From: Roseiarcus sp963741845
Lineage (GTDB): Bacteria > Pseudomonadota > Alphaproteobacteria > Rhizobiales > Beijerinckiaceae
NCBI GenBank assembly: GCA_963741845.1
Contig: CAVUJV010000003.1
Span: 1 to 64,000 of the forward strand
DNA: 64,000 nt
Direction of reading: 5' to 3'
How positions within the stretch are numbered: position 1 is the first letter of the stretch; every line of letters begins with the position of its first letter. Below are positions 46,331 to 55,223 of this stretch, in pieces. Under the pieces are notes generated by a model that made no database searches, was not told the origin of the DNA, and saw only the letters and a list, made by a program, of their open reading frames with translations. Made by a program: the position numbers and the translations under genes.

Positions 46331-46513
46331 CCCTTTCCAGAGCGGGGCGGAAACTAGTGAGAAAGGCCCGCCGTTGCAAGACCCTGTCCGAGTTCAGCAT
46401 ATGTGGCCCGGAAAGACATGCGAAAGCGGCGCCGGTTGCCCAACGCTCGTCTCGCATTCTGTCCAGAACTCGATAGCGCCGAGCGGCTTTCGCGGCCTTC
46501 AGCGGATAACAGC

Positions 46514-46537
46514 GCCGCCCGCTGACCTGCGGGCAGC
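46514..46537. terminator. Hairpin downstream of the phasin genes
   Basis: GCCGCCCGC (46514-46522) and GCGGGCAGC (46529-46537) form a 9-bp stem with one mismatch and a 6-base loop, 55 bases past the stop of the second phasin gene. No T tract is present. Confidence 0.4.
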
Positions 46538-46591
46538 GTTGTCTGACAGCGCGTGTGTGGGAAAATGCGCCGCCTCAACCCGACTTCGATC

Positions 46592-47086
46592 TCAGACCGC
46601 GATCTTGAAGGACTTCGCGACTTGATCCTTGATCGGCGCGAAGGCGCTCGTCACCGTTTTCTGGGTGAGCTCGCCAAGGTCCTTGGTCTGCCCCGTCAGC
46701 GCGTCAACCTGCTTGCGCGCAAACTCGCTTTGCAGTGCGATCAGATCGGAGACCGACTTCACCGCGAAGGCCGCCTTCATGAAGTTGAAATTCGCTTCCG
46801 CATTCGTGCGGAGCGCCTCAAACGCCTTGGCGTTGATCGCGATCACGCCTTCGCGCGCGGCGGCATAGCTTTGCTCAAGCGCGCTCGCGGTCTCCTCAGC
46901 GGAAACCTTGGCCTTCGCGAAAGCGCCGCGCGACTGCTCGACGCCCTTCTCAAGGGCGGCGCGGACATCGGCCTGGAATTCGACGACGGGCTCTTTGGCC
47001 GCTTCGATCGCGTCGGTCACTTCATCGACGATCTCGGCGGGAGCCAGATCGGCGGCCTTCGGGGCCTTCTTGGGGAGGCTAGCCAT
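46592..47086 (-). CDS. Phasin family protein (PHA granule-associated)
   Basis: A 164-residue amphipathic helical protein of the phasin family, which coats polyhydroxyalkanoate granules. The N-terminal 20 residues are Lys/Ala/Pro-rich (ASLPKKAPKAADLAP), followed by long helices with NAKAFEALRTNAEANFNF and KSVSDLIALQSEFARKQVDA, the conserved phasin core. It follows a second phasin gene by 46 bases on the same strand and probably shares its promoter. Confidence 0.92.
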   Translation of the reverse strand: MASLPKKAPKAADLAPAEIVDEVTDAIEAAKEPVVEFQADVRAALEKGVEQSRGAFAKAKVSAEETASALEQSYAAAREGVIAINAKAFEALRTNAEANFNFMKAAFAVKSVSDLIALQSEFARKQVDALTGQTKDLGELTQKTVTSAFAPIKDQVAKSFKIAV

Positions 47087-47132
47087 GGGGATTTTCCTTT
47101 AAGTTCTAAAAACGAGAGAGTAATGCGCAAAC

Positions 47133-47498
47133 TTAGTTGGAGCTGGGGGGCGTCATGCTCTTCTGGACGAGCGCGCCGAGCTCCTTGGCCTGGGTCTGCA
47201 GCGCTGCGAGCTGAGCCTTCACGTAGTCGCTCTGAAGCGTCATCGCTTCCTGCGCATCCTTGGCGCGCACGAGCTTGTGCGCGAGCTCGAAAGCCGCGTT
47301 CATATTCTGCTCGGTGAAGGTGAGCACCTGCGCGCTCACCGCCTTCACACCCTGAGGCGTCGTCGCCGCTTCGGTCGCAACTCCTGCAGCGCGCTGAGCG
47401 ACCGTCAGGAAGCCTTCGAAGGCCTTGCGCGCCTGTTCGACGCTACGGTCGGCAAAGTCACGCAATTCGTTGGGGATCTCAAATGGGGAGTTGGACAT
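47133..47498 (-). CDS. Phasin family protein (PHA granule-associated)
   Basis: A 121-residue phasin (helical, no signal peptide) with FADRSVEQARKAFEGFL, NMNAAFELAHKLVRAKDAQE and MTLQSDYVKAQLAALQTQAK. I start it at the ATG at 47498 because AAAGGG lies six bases before it; the ATG two codons upstream (47504) has no room for a ribosome site. It is the promoter-proximal gene of a two-phasin unit; a strong promoter and dyads lie at 47554-47605. Confidence 0.92.
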   Translation of the reverse strand: MSNSPFEIPNELRDFADRSVEQARKAFEGFLTVAQRAAGVATEAATTPQGVKAVSAQVLTFTEQNMNAAFELAHKLVRAKDAQEAMTLQSDYVKAQLAALQTQAKELGALVQKSMTPPSSN

Positions 47499-47553
47499 TT
47501 TCATCCCTTTTCAGTGCGGAACGAGTGGGTCGTTAGACCCATCGTGTGTCAGC

Positions 47554-47605
47554 CTTATAGCGAAAGCCTTGCTGCACTGCAACATAATATTTTGCTCTGC
47601 AAAAT
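47554..47605 (-). promoter_or_regulatory. Phasin promoter with overlapping TGC/GCA dyads (candidate PhaR sites)
   Basis: On the minus strand: -35 TTGCAG (47582-47577), 17 bases, -10 TATAAG (47559-47554). The dyad TTGC-TGCACT-GCAA (47569-47582) covers the -35 box, and a perfect dyad ATTTTGC-TCT-GCAAAAT (47589-47605) lies just upstream. PhaR-type regulators that sense PHA recognise TGC-N3/4-GCA dyads, so repression when PHA is absent is likely (inference). Confidence 0.6.
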
Positions 47606-47741
47606 GGGCTTTAACCGTACCTCGCCAAACGTCCCTCGCGCCCGTGGCGGAAACTTCAAGACAGCGTTAAGGTTTTGCTAACGGCGCCCGGGCCAAGCCT
47701 TTCGTCAGCGCGGGGCCGCGCCCAAGCACCGGTGAGTCGAA

Positions 47742-50660
47742 TTGACCGAAGCGTCGTCCAAGCCGACTGGAAAAGCCGCCCTGACCGGGGCCGCGGCTGA
47801 AGCGGCGTTCGGCGCGGCTGGCGCTTCGCTCTCCGCCGGCGATCGGGCGCTCGCGATCCTCGGGCAACGCGGCGAGGTCGTATACGCCGCCCCCGAGGCG
47901 CTGAAGCTCTTCCAGGTCGGAACGATGATGGAATTGTCCGCGAGGCTCACCGACGGCGAGGGGCCGACTGCGCGTCGTCTTCGCTATCTGGCCGAGACCT
48001 TGCCTCTAGGAGCGCCCGCCCGTCTTGAGCGGATGCGGCTGGCGGTCGGGCGAAAACCCGTGACCGTCAACCTGCGCTGCGCCCGGACGCCTGGCGCGGA
48101 CGGCGCGCCCCTCCTGGTTCTTTTCGCCCCGGGAACCGCGCGACCGGCAGAATCCGCTGCAATTCCATCCAGCGCGCCGGAGACGCCGGAGGAAGTCAGA
48201 GGTCCCGCCAAAGCCCGCTTTCTGTGGGCGCTCGACGGAGAAGGCCGGTTCGGCTCCGAGGATAGCGCTTTGCGCGAGTCGCTCGGGGCCAACGCGCCGA
48301 GGAAGGGCGAATCGCTCGACGCCCTGCAAGGCCGCGCCGACATCGGGAACGTGGCCGAATGGGCGGCGGCGGTCGCACGACGCGAAACCTTTTCCGACCT
48401 GGCCCTCGCCTGGCCGGCGGCGCGCGAAGGTTTCCGAGTCAGGATTCGTCTGTCCGGCGCTCCCTTTTTCGGTCGCGCCCGTGAGTTTCATGGCTTTCGC
48501 GGTTTCGGGGTGATCGAGGGCGAGCCCTATCCCGCGCTCATCGGGGCGCCACGCGACGAAGCGCCCGTCGATCTGACTGCGCCTGAGCCGCTCGGGACGG
48601 CCGCGCCGCCGCTGGTCGCGCTGGAGCGCGCGCCCTCGGACGAAGCAGCCGCCGCCCAAAAGGAAGCTGACGCGGACGGAAGCGAAACCGCCCCGGATCT
48701 GCCGGAAAGCGCAGAGGCCGACGCGATCGCCGAGCTCAATCCGATTGAGTTGTCCCCGCCGCCCGGCGACGAATCCGAACGGGCTTCGCCATTTGAAAAC
48801 CCGACGGGCCCCGCCGAACCGCCGCCGACCTCGCCACAGGAACGGACGGCGGCCATTTACATCCTGCGTCAGACGGCCTCCCCCGGCTCGGCCCGCGTCG
48901 TGCCAATCCGCCCGGCGCCGGCGGAGGCGACGCCGGCCCCAATCCCCGGGCCCGATTCGGCCCCGCAGGACAGCGAATCGATTGCGCTTAGCAAGAGCGA
49001 GCGCGACGCCTTCCGCGAGATCGCACGGGCTCTGGTCGGCCGGACACCCGTTTCTCGCGCCGACCGCTTTCCACCGCCCGAGCCGCCGCCGACGCCCGCC
49101 GCGCCGCCTCCTCAGGACGCCGAGCCCGCCCCTGCGCCCAGGCACGACAGCGGTCCGCCGCCCGCCGTCCCCGAACGCGACGCGGGCGGGCTCGCCCGCA
49201 ACGCGGCCGTCCTCCTCGAAAAGCTTCCGGTTGGCGTGCTCGTCGCGCGCGAAGGGCGGGCGCTCTATCTCAACCAGACGCTGCTCACGCTGCTCGGCTA
49301 TGCCGACCTCGACCAGTTCGAAGCGGCTGACGGCTTTGCCGCGATGTTCGGCGGAGCAGATCCCGCGATCGTTCCGACTCAGGCCGCGCATTTGCTTACG
49401 ATCATGCGTGCGGACGGCGAGCCGATCGCCGTCGACGGCCATGCGCAGGCGACGGTGTGGGACGGCGCCCCCGCGACGTTGATCGCCTTCCGCCGCGCGA
49501 CGGAGGGCCTGCGCGAAGAGAGCGCCGCCGCAAGCGAGGAGACCACCGCCCGCAGCGGCTCGTCGGACGAATTGCAGGCAATGCTCGACCTTGCCGCCGA
49601 CGGCGCGGTCACACTCGATTCGGCGGGGCGCATCCTCGCCCTCAATGCGTCCGCCGAGCGTCTGTTCGGCTACGAGCAGAAGGACGTCGCGGGCGAGAGC
49701 GTGCTGATGCTGCTTCAGCCGCAAAGCCATCCCGAGACGACCGCCCGGCTCGAAAACCTCAGCCGCTCGGAAGAGTTCGCGCCCTCCCTCCCGCTGACCG
49801 CGGTCGGGCGGCGGCGCGACGGAGCCGGGCTCGCGCTTGCCCTGACGCTTGGACGCCTCGGCTCCGGCGAAGCGCTCCATTATTGCGCGCTCTTCCGCGA
49901 TCTCGGCCCGGAGCGCGAATCCGAGCGTCGTCTCACGGCGGCGCGCGATGCGGCGCAGGCGGCGAGCGCCGCCAAGACCGATTTCCTCGCCCAGGTCAGC
50001 CACGAGATCCGCACGCCCCTGCACGCGATCCTCGGCTTTGCGGAGGTGATGCTGGAGGAGCGGTTCGGCCCGATCGGCAATGAACGCTACCGCGACTACC
50101 TCAAGGACATCCACACGTCGGGCCGGCACGTCATGAGCCTCGCCGACGACCTGCTGGATCTCGCCAAGATCGAAGCGGGCAAGCTCGAGCTCGCCTTCAC
50201 CTCGGTAGACGCCAATGCGGTGATCCGCGAATGCATCTCGCTCATGCAGCCGCAGGCGGCGCGCGAACGGATCATCATGCGCGTCTCGCTCGCCGAGCAT
50301 ATGCCGCGCCTGATGGTGGACGAGCGGTCGCTCCGCCAGATCCTGCTCAACCTCATGTCCAACGCGGTGAAGTTCAACGAGCCCGGCGGGCAGGTAATCG
50401 TCTCGACGGCCGTGGACGAGGGCGGGCAGGCGGTGATCCGCGTCCGCGACACGGGCGTCGGCATGAGCGAAAGCGAGATCGGCCATGCCCTCGAGCCCTT
50501 CGGCCAGATCGGCCGCCGCAACAAGTCGGGCGCGGGGCTCGGCCTGCCGCTGACCAAGGCGCTGGTCGAGGCCAACAAGGCGGAGTTCTCGATCAAGAGC
50601 CAGCGCGAGCGCGGCACCCTGATCGAGATCGCCTTTCCGGTCGCGCAGGCCGCGCAATAG
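47742..50660 (+). CDS. PAS-domain sensor histidine kinase (PleC/PdhS-like)
   Basis: A 972-residue kinase. The N-terminal third is divergent PAS-like sequence; residues about 250-480 are low-complexity Pro/Ala/Glu-rich and probably disordered; then a PAS (LEKLPVGVLVAREGRALYLN), a second PAS (AADGAVTLDSAGRILALNAS), HisKA with FLAQVSHEIRTPLHAILGFAE, and HATPase_c (NLMSNAVKFN, DTGVGMS, GAGLGLPLTKALV). The DHp sequence resembles the cell-cycle kinases PleC/PdhS that act on DivK-type regulators, but this is inference. No membrane helix is evident. The start is a TTG at 47742; a later start is possible. fumC follows after 55 bases. Confidence 0.85.
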   Translation: MTEASSKPTGKAALTGAAAEAAFGAAGASLSAGDRALAILGQRGEVVYAAPEALKLFQVGTMMELSARLTDGEGPTARRLRYLAETLPLGAPARLERMRLAVGRKPVTVNLRCARTPGADGAPLLVLFAPGTARPAESAAIPSSAPETPEEVRGPAKARFLWALDGEGRFGSEDSALRESLGANAPRKGESLDALQGRADIGNVAEWAAAVARRETFSDLALAWPAAREGFRVRIRLSGAPFFGRAREFHGFRGFGVIEGEPYPALIGAPRDEAPVDLTAPEPLGTAAPPLVALERAPSDEAAAAQKEADADGSETAPDLPESAEADAIAELNPIELSPPPGDESERASPFENPTGPAEPPPTSPQERTAAIYILRQTASPGSARVVPIRPAPAEATPAPIPGPDSAPQDSESIALSKSERDAFREIARALVGRTPVSRADRFPPPEPPPTPAAPPPQDAEPAPAPRHDSGPPPAVPERDAGGLARNAAVLLEKLPVGVLVAREGRALYLNQTLLTLLGYADLDQFEAADGFAAMFGGADPAIVPTQAAHLLTIMRADGEPIAVDGHAQATVWDGAPATLIAFRRATEGLREESAAASEETTARSGSSDELQAMLDLAADGAVTLDSAGRILALNASAERLFGYEQKDVAGESVLMLLQPQSHPETTARLENLSRSEEFAPSLPLTAVGRRRDGAGLALALTLGRLGSGEALHYCALFRDLGPERESERRLTAARDAAQAASAAKTDFLAQVSHEIRTPLHAILGFAEVMLEERFGPIGNERYRDYLKDIHTSGRHVMSLADDLLDLAKIEAGKLELAFTSVDANAVIRECISLMQPQAARERIIMRVSLAEHMPRLMVDERSLRQILLNLMSNAVKFNEPGGQVIVSTAVDEGGQAVIRVRDTGVGMSESEIGHALEPFGQIGRRNKSGAGLGLPLTKALVEANKAEFSIKSQRERGTLIEIAFPVAQAAQ

Positions 50661-50715
50661 CTTTTCTTCCGGCCGGACGCAGCCCCATATCGGCGCCGAG
50701 CAGGAGCCGCGCGCC

Positions 50716-52101
50716 ATGAGTGATGTCCGCATCGAGGCCGACAGTCTCGGGCCTGTCGAGATCCCGAACGACAAGCTGTGGGGCGCGCAGACCCAGCGCG
50801 CCGTCGAGCATTTCCGCATCGGCCATGAACGGATGCCGCGCGAGATGATCGCGGCTTTCGCGATCCTCAAGAAGGCCGCCGCGACCGCCAACCACGCCGG
50901 GGGCCAGCTCGGCGACAGGGAATATGGCCTCATCGCCGAGGCCTGCGACGAACTGCTCGCGGGCAAGCACGCCGACATGTTCCCGCTGCACGTGTGGATC
51001 AGCGGCAGCGGCACGCAGTTCAACATGAACGTCAACGAGGTGATCGCGAACCGGGTGTCGCAGCTCGCCGGCCACAAGCTCGGCGGCAAGACGCCCGCCC
51101 ATCCCAACGATCACGTCAACATGTCGCAATCGACCAACGACGCCTTTCCGACCGCGATGCATATCGCCGCGGCGACCGCCGTCTCGGCGCGGCTCCTGCC
51201 CGCGGTCGCTTCGCTCGCCGGCGCCATCGGCGAGAAGGCGCGCGAGTGGGCGCATATCGTCAAGATCGGCCGCACTCACCTTCAGGACGCGACTCCCCTG
51301 ACGCTCGGCCAGGAGTGGTCGGGCTACGAAGCGATGCTGCGCGAAGGCCTGGCTTATATCGAGGCGACCCTGCAGGGCGTCTACGCCGTGGCGCTCGGCG
51401 GCACGGCGGTCGGCACCGGCATCAACGCGCCGCCCGGCTTCGCGGAGGCGGCCATCGGCGAGATCGCCCGGCTCACGGGCCTGCCCTTCCTTCCCGCGCC
51501 GAACCGGTTCGCGGCGCAGGGCGCGCATGACGCGCTCGTGCGGCTATCCGGGGCTCTCCGAGCGCTCGCCGTGTCGCTGCTCAAGATCGCCGACGACATC
51601 CGCCTCTCGGCCTGCGGGCCGCGCGCCGGACTTGGAGAACTGATCCTGCCCGAGAACGAGCCCGGCTCCTCGATCATGCCGGGCAAGGTCAATCCGACCC
51701 AGTGCGAGGCGATGACCATGATCGCGATGCAGGTGATGGGCAACGACGTCACGATCGGCCTCGGCGGCTCGGGCGGACATTTCGAGATGAACGCTTACAA
51801 GCCGCTCATCATCTTCAACCTCATGCAGTCGATCGACCTCCTGTCCGATGGCGCGGAGAGCTTCCGCAAATATCTCATCGAAGGCGCGCGGCCGAACGAG
51901 AAGCGGATTGCCGAACTCGTGAGCCGTTCGCTGATGCTGGTCACGGCGCTCTCGCCCGAGATCGGCTACGACAAGGCGGCGAAGATCGCCCATCTCGCCT
52001 CCGAGCAGGACCTGTCTCTGAAGGAGGCGGCCATGCAATTGGGTTTCGTGAGCGAAGCCGACTTCGACCGGATCGTCGATCCGGCGAAGATGGTGGGATG
52101 A
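50716..52101 (+). CDS. fumC: Fumarate hydratase class II
   Basis: A 461-residue iron-independent fumarase of the TCA cycle. Family motifs are all present: SGSGTQFNMNVNEVIANR near residue 95, HPNDHVNMSQSTNDAFPTA around 130, GRTHLQDATPLTLGQEWSG with the catalytic His, and the signature GSSIMPGKVNPTQCE near 315. The start follows AGGAGC. A REP-like hairpin (52104-52127) immediately follows the stop. Confidence 0.96.
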   Translation: MSDVRIEADSLGPVEIPNDKLWGAQTQRAVEHFRIGHERMPREMIAAFAILKKAAATANHAGGQLGDREYGLIAEACDELLAGKHADMFPLHVWISGSGTQFNMNVNEVIANRVSQLAGHKLGGKTPAHPNDHVNMSQSTNDAFPTAMHIAAATAVSARLLPAVASLAGAIGEKAREWAHIVKIGRTHLQDATPLTLGQEWSGYEAMLREGLAYIEATLQGVYAVALGGTAVGTGINAPPGFAEAAIGEIARLTGLPFLPAPNRFAAQGAHDALVRLSGALRALAVSLLKIADDIRLSACGPRAGLGELILPENEPGSSIMPGKVNPTQCEAMTMIAMQVMGNDVTIGLGGSGGHFEMNAYKPLIIFNLMQSIDLLSDGAESFRKYLIEGARPNEKRIAELVSRSLMLVTALSPEIGYDKAAKIAHLASEQDLSLKEAAMQLGFVSEADFDRIVDPAKMVG

Positions 52102-52103
52102 CC

Positions 52104-52127
52104 CCTTCTCCCGCGACCGGGAAAAGG
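52104..52127. terminator. Hairpin after fumC, related to the REP-like element at 8992
   Basis: CCTTCTCCCG (52104-52113), loop CGAC, CGGGAAAAGG (52118-52127): 9 of 10 bases pair and one is a G-T type mismatch. It lies between convergent fumC and the DUF488 gene. Sequence resembles both arms of 8992-9102. Confidence 0.45.
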
Positions 52128-52133
52128 AACGCC

Positions 52134-52493
52134 TCATCCCGCTTGCACGAACTCCTGCAAGACCACCGCGTGGCTATGCGCCTCGTCATGCGCGGCAAAG
52201 AGCAGCGTGACAGGACCCTCGGCCATGAGCGCCTTGAGCTCGGCCACAGGCTCCGGATTTTCGGCGAGCTCGGCGCGGTAGCGGCGCCGGAACTCGGTCC
52301 ATTTCGCGGGATCGTGTCCGTACCATTTGCGCAAGGCCGCGCTCGGCGCGACGGCCTTGAGCCAGAGATCGAGCTTCGCCTCCTCCTTCGTCACGCCGCG
52401 CGGCCAGATGCGATCGACGAGGATCCGCGCGCCATCGTCCTTTGCGGGCGGCTCGTAGATCCGCTTGATCGAAGGATTCGCGCCGTCCTTCAT
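52134..52493 (-). CDS. DUF488 family protein
   Basis: A 119-residue DUF488 protein (YeaO-like group). The conserved block is RIYEP...GARILVDRIWPRGV (about residues 12-35), then LWLKAVAPSAALRKWYGHDP with the conserved W-(Y/F)-x-H-D-P and FRRRYRAEL. Function is uncertain. Its ATG at 52493 overlaps the DUF2147 stop (ATGA), so the two are coupled. Confidence 0.88.
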   Translation of the reverse strand: MKDGANPSIKRIYEPPAKDDGARILVDRIWPRGVTKEEAKLDLWLKAVAPSAALRKWYGHDPAKWTEFRRRYRAELAENPEPVAELKALMAEGPVTLLFAAHDEAHSHAVVLQEFVQAG

Positions 52494-52882
52494 TCCGCTC
52501 CGCGCCGTCCTACCGGGCCCTGCGTCCATTCCATCGACTTGCAGATGAGGCCGCCGAACACGCAGCCCGCCGTGGTCATGTGGGCGCCGGCGAGAGTCAC
52601 CTTGCCGGCATAGGTCCGGCCGTCCTCGGGATTGAAGGCGGACCCTTTCCAGACATTCGCGCCCGCGGGTTTCATACCGAAGAAGACCTGCTCGCCGACC
52701 TTGCCGGGGTCGTTCTTCGGGTCCTTGAGCCAGCTGATCGAGCCGCAGAAAGCGTCGCCGCAATTCGCGAAGCGGACCTTCGCCACGCCGTCGGCGCGCA
52801 ACCACTCGCCGCCAAGCTCGCCGGCGCAGGCGATGGAAGCCGACGCGGCAAGCGCGGCGGCGGCGACGGCGATCCGGATCAT
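52490..52882 (-). CDS. DUF2147 family secreted protein
   Basis: A 130-residue exported protein: signal peptide about residues 1-20 (IRIAVAAAALAASASIACA), then the DUF2147 pattern GEWLRADGVAKVRFANCGDAFCGSI, WKGSAFNPEDGRTYAGKV and CVFGGLICKSMEWT with paired Cys. The family is predicted to be a small periplasmic beta-barrel of unknown function. It shares an operon with DUF488. The 315-base gap upstream holds element E copy 2. Confidence 0.9.
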   Translation of the reverse strand: MIRIAVAAAALAASASIACAGELGGEWLRADGVAKVRFANCGDAFCGSISWLKDPKNDPGKVGEQVFFGMKPAGANVWKGSAFNPEDGRTYAGKVTLAGAHMTTAGCVFGGLICKSMEWTQGPVGRRGAE

Positions 52883-52913
52883 GTTTCCTCCAGAAGAATG
52901 TTTTTCCTTGACA

Positions 52914-53183
52914 GGGATTTTAGCGTTTCAATTCGTGCGATTCCAATAGCTTAAGTTCGATTTTAGCGTCGTGTCGTCGTGTGTCGCTCCCGAACCGAGC
53001 GCCCCGTCATGCTATGCGGGGCGGGCTCGTCGAGCCTGCCGGCGCAGTCATCGACCGACGCCGGCCCTCGCGAAAAAACTCACACGCCCCTTGCCCGCGC
53101 AACGCGATCGCCTGAACCTCATGCCCCGCGATTATCGGGGCGACTGGCCGTTTCGGCAAGAAAATGTCGACTCTGAAAATGTC
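52914..53183 (+). repeat. Dispersed noncoding element E, copy 2 (transposon-end-like relic)
   Basis: GATTTTAGCGT occurs at 52916-52926 and 52959-52969, 43 bases apart. About 190 bases later come GATTATC, CAAGAAAATGTCGA and two GAAAATGTC repeats (53160-53168 and 53175-53183). Same parts, order and spacing as the minus-strand element at 13810-14086; the paired-repeat segment aligns without gaps over about 58 bases. The middle has GCCCCG/CGGGGC hairpins and no ORF. Likely the ends of an insertion sequence left after internal deletion; family unknown. Confidence 0.6.
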
Positions 53184-53197
53184 AATTCCGCCGGCCT

Positions 53198-53843
53198 TCA
53201 CATTCGCGGTCCGTCGCTGTCCGGCCAGCGGGGCCGATAGCCGGCGGCGAGCGTCGCGACGGTCGAGGGCGGCGTGAGCACGTCCACCTCGAGCCCGGCC
53301 GCGAACCGGTCGGGCGGCCCATAGCCGGCGAAACTCCAGGGCAGCGCCATCCCATCCCGCAGCGCGTAAGCGCGCTCTTCCGATGCGAACATGGCGCCGT
53401 CCGGCAAGGCGCCGATTGCGGGCGCGCCAGCGGCGCTGGCGGCGGCCGTCCAGCCGCTCCTCATGCAGCGCGGCGTCCATGGCGTCGGCGCTCGCGGGCC
53501 CGCCGGGAAAGAGGCGCTGGAACGCCTTCGCCTCCGCGCGCCGGCATTCGAAGCAGGGCCGATGACCCGCCGCGAGCGCCGTCGGTTCGTCGAGGAAGAA
53601 CAGTTCCGTATAGCCCTTGCTCCAGACGTCGCGATGGCGGCTTTTGAAGGCGCAGACGCAGACGATCCAGCGACGGCTCGTCCAGTGTCGCGACGCGAGC
53701 GTGCGGTCGTCGCGATGGATCTTTCCGCCGCGGTTGCCCATCAGCGTTCCGCGCTCGGGAACGGCGTGAAGGACGCCGAACGGATCGACCCGGTTCTGCA
53801 ACGGGGTCCGGCGCGGCGGAGGGGTTTCCGGTTCTGGAATCAC
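53198..53843 (-). pseudogene. Conserved hypothetical protein (single +1 frameshift)
   Basis: Restored length is 214 residues. The first frame reads LQNRVDPFGVLHAVPERGTL, TSRRWIVCVCAFKSRHRDVW, YTELFFLDEPTALAAGHRPC and FECRRAEAKAFQRLF; the second reads IGALPDGAMF and EVDVLTPPSTVATLAAGY. I recognise this as a conserved alphaproteobacterial hypothetical family with a HRPCFECRR motif, function unknown. An extra a near 53414-53418 (cgcaatcgg for cgcatcgg) breaks it; removal joins RWRARIGALPDGAM. Start is a GTG at 53843. Confidence 0.7.
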
Positions 53844-53967
53844 GCCGCGCAGGATAGCCGCTCGGGCGCCCTATCCGCGAGTCTGGCCGGCGCCCTCGGA
53901 TGAAGGCGCCGACGCCAAAGCCGCCGGATGCGCGCCGGTTACGGAGTCGCGAGCCTCCGTCGGCCGC

Positions 53968-54982
53968 TCATCGACCGGTCTTGCCGTCCGAAGTCACGTC
54001 CTTGAGGAAATCGATCAGAAAGCGGTTCGTTTCTTCGGGCCGCTCCTGTTGCGTCCAGTGACCGCAACCCGGGATCAGAACATTGGCGCGAAGGTCGGGG
54101 ACCTCCTTCGGGAAATTTTCCACGATATCGGGATTGGCGAGGACGACGACGTCGTGATCCCCGGCAATGAACGCGGCGGGCACTTTGATATGCGCCCCTC
54201 GCCAGGGGGCCATTTCGTGCCAGGTCAGATCGGCCGCGCGATAGAAATTCAGGGCGGAGGCAAAGCCGGTCCGCTCGAACTCCGCCACGTAATGATCGAG
54301 ATCCTCGTCCGTCATCCAGGCGGGTCGCGCCTTTGGCCAGGCAAAGCCGTCCTCGAGGCGGCTGCTGTTGGTAAGTTCCGCAAGCTTGACTTCCTCGGGC
54401 GGCGCATCCGCCGAAAGCGTGTGAAAGAAACCTCCGAGCCAGCCCCGCACGTCCTTTTCGATGTCGCTCTCGGCGCGGCCGATCTGGCTGAAATAGAGCT
54501 GATAATGAAAGCCGTCCGGGCCAACCTCGCGTCGCATGGACTGGGACGGCGGGATCGAATGATCATACGTAAAGGTCGTTCTCGCCCCGTAGTAAGGGAC
54601 GGAGAGTCCGACGACGGCGGGGAAAAGATCCGGCCTGAACAAGGCCGCGTTCCATGCGACCGGCGCCCCCCAATCGTGACCGGCGATCACCGCGGTCTTG
54701 TGCGGAAGCGCCGGCAAGCAGGCCGACCATGTCGCCGACCAGCTTGGGCTGCGTGAAGGCCGAGACTTCCAGCGGATGCGACGAGCGGCCGAAGCCCCGC
54801 ATGTCGGGTGCGACGACATGATAGCCCGCCTCCCCAAGGGCCTTCAGCTGGTGGCGCCAGGAATACCAGCTCTCCGGGAAACCGTGGCACAGGATGATGC
54901 ACGGACCGTCGGAGGGTCCCGACTCGGCGATGTGCAGGCGTATCCCGTTGGCCGTCAAGGAACGGTGGGTGATGCCGACCAT
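53968..54982 (-). pseudogene. Epoxide hydrolase-like alpha/beta hydrolase (single +1 frameshift)
   Basis: Restored length 337 residues. The frame starts MVGITHRSLTANGIRLHIAE and has the oxyanion HGFPESWYSW; after the shift come the nucleophile motif AGHDWGAPVAW, the acid Asp region AGDHDVVVLAN and GCGHWTQQERPEE with the catalytic His, all typical of soluble epoxide hydrolases. An extra g near 54708-54716 shifts the frame; removing it gives LLAALPHKTAVIAGHD. GGAGGAC precedes the ATG. Upstream are two AATTTTGTC repeats. Substrate unknown. Confidence 0.85.
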
Positions 54983-55003
54983 ATGCGCGTCCTCCGCTTG
55001 TTA

Positions 55004-55025
55004 AATTTTGTCTTCTAATTTTGTC
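55004..55025. promoter_or_regulatory. Direct repeats upstream of the epoxide hydrolase gene
   Basis: AATTTTGTC at 55004-55012 and again at 55017-55025, 13 bases apart, 22-43 bases before the start codon. Possible operator for an unidentified regulator. Confidence 0.3.
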
Positions 55026-55223
55026 CTATAAAAACGTTGTGCAAGTTTGAAGTCAACGCGCCTGTTGCGCGCAGGGGCGACTTCGCTCCGGGTCGCGCCA
55101 CGGACGCGCCATCGCTTGACAGAACGCGGGCCCAACAAGATTGTTGAGTTTGCGGGCGAACGCGGCTAGCTCCACGGCCGCCGTCAAGAAAGACTTGCGG
55201 ACAAAAACCGTCCGAACGAGCGA

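Noticed and set aside
14033..52969. Elements E copy 1 and copy 2 as inverted ends of one 39-kb mobile element
   Set aside because: Each copy has both kinds of end block, so each is a complete short relic. The interval holds housekeeping genes (leuD, cobT, nth, tRNA-His) and no integrase or transposase.
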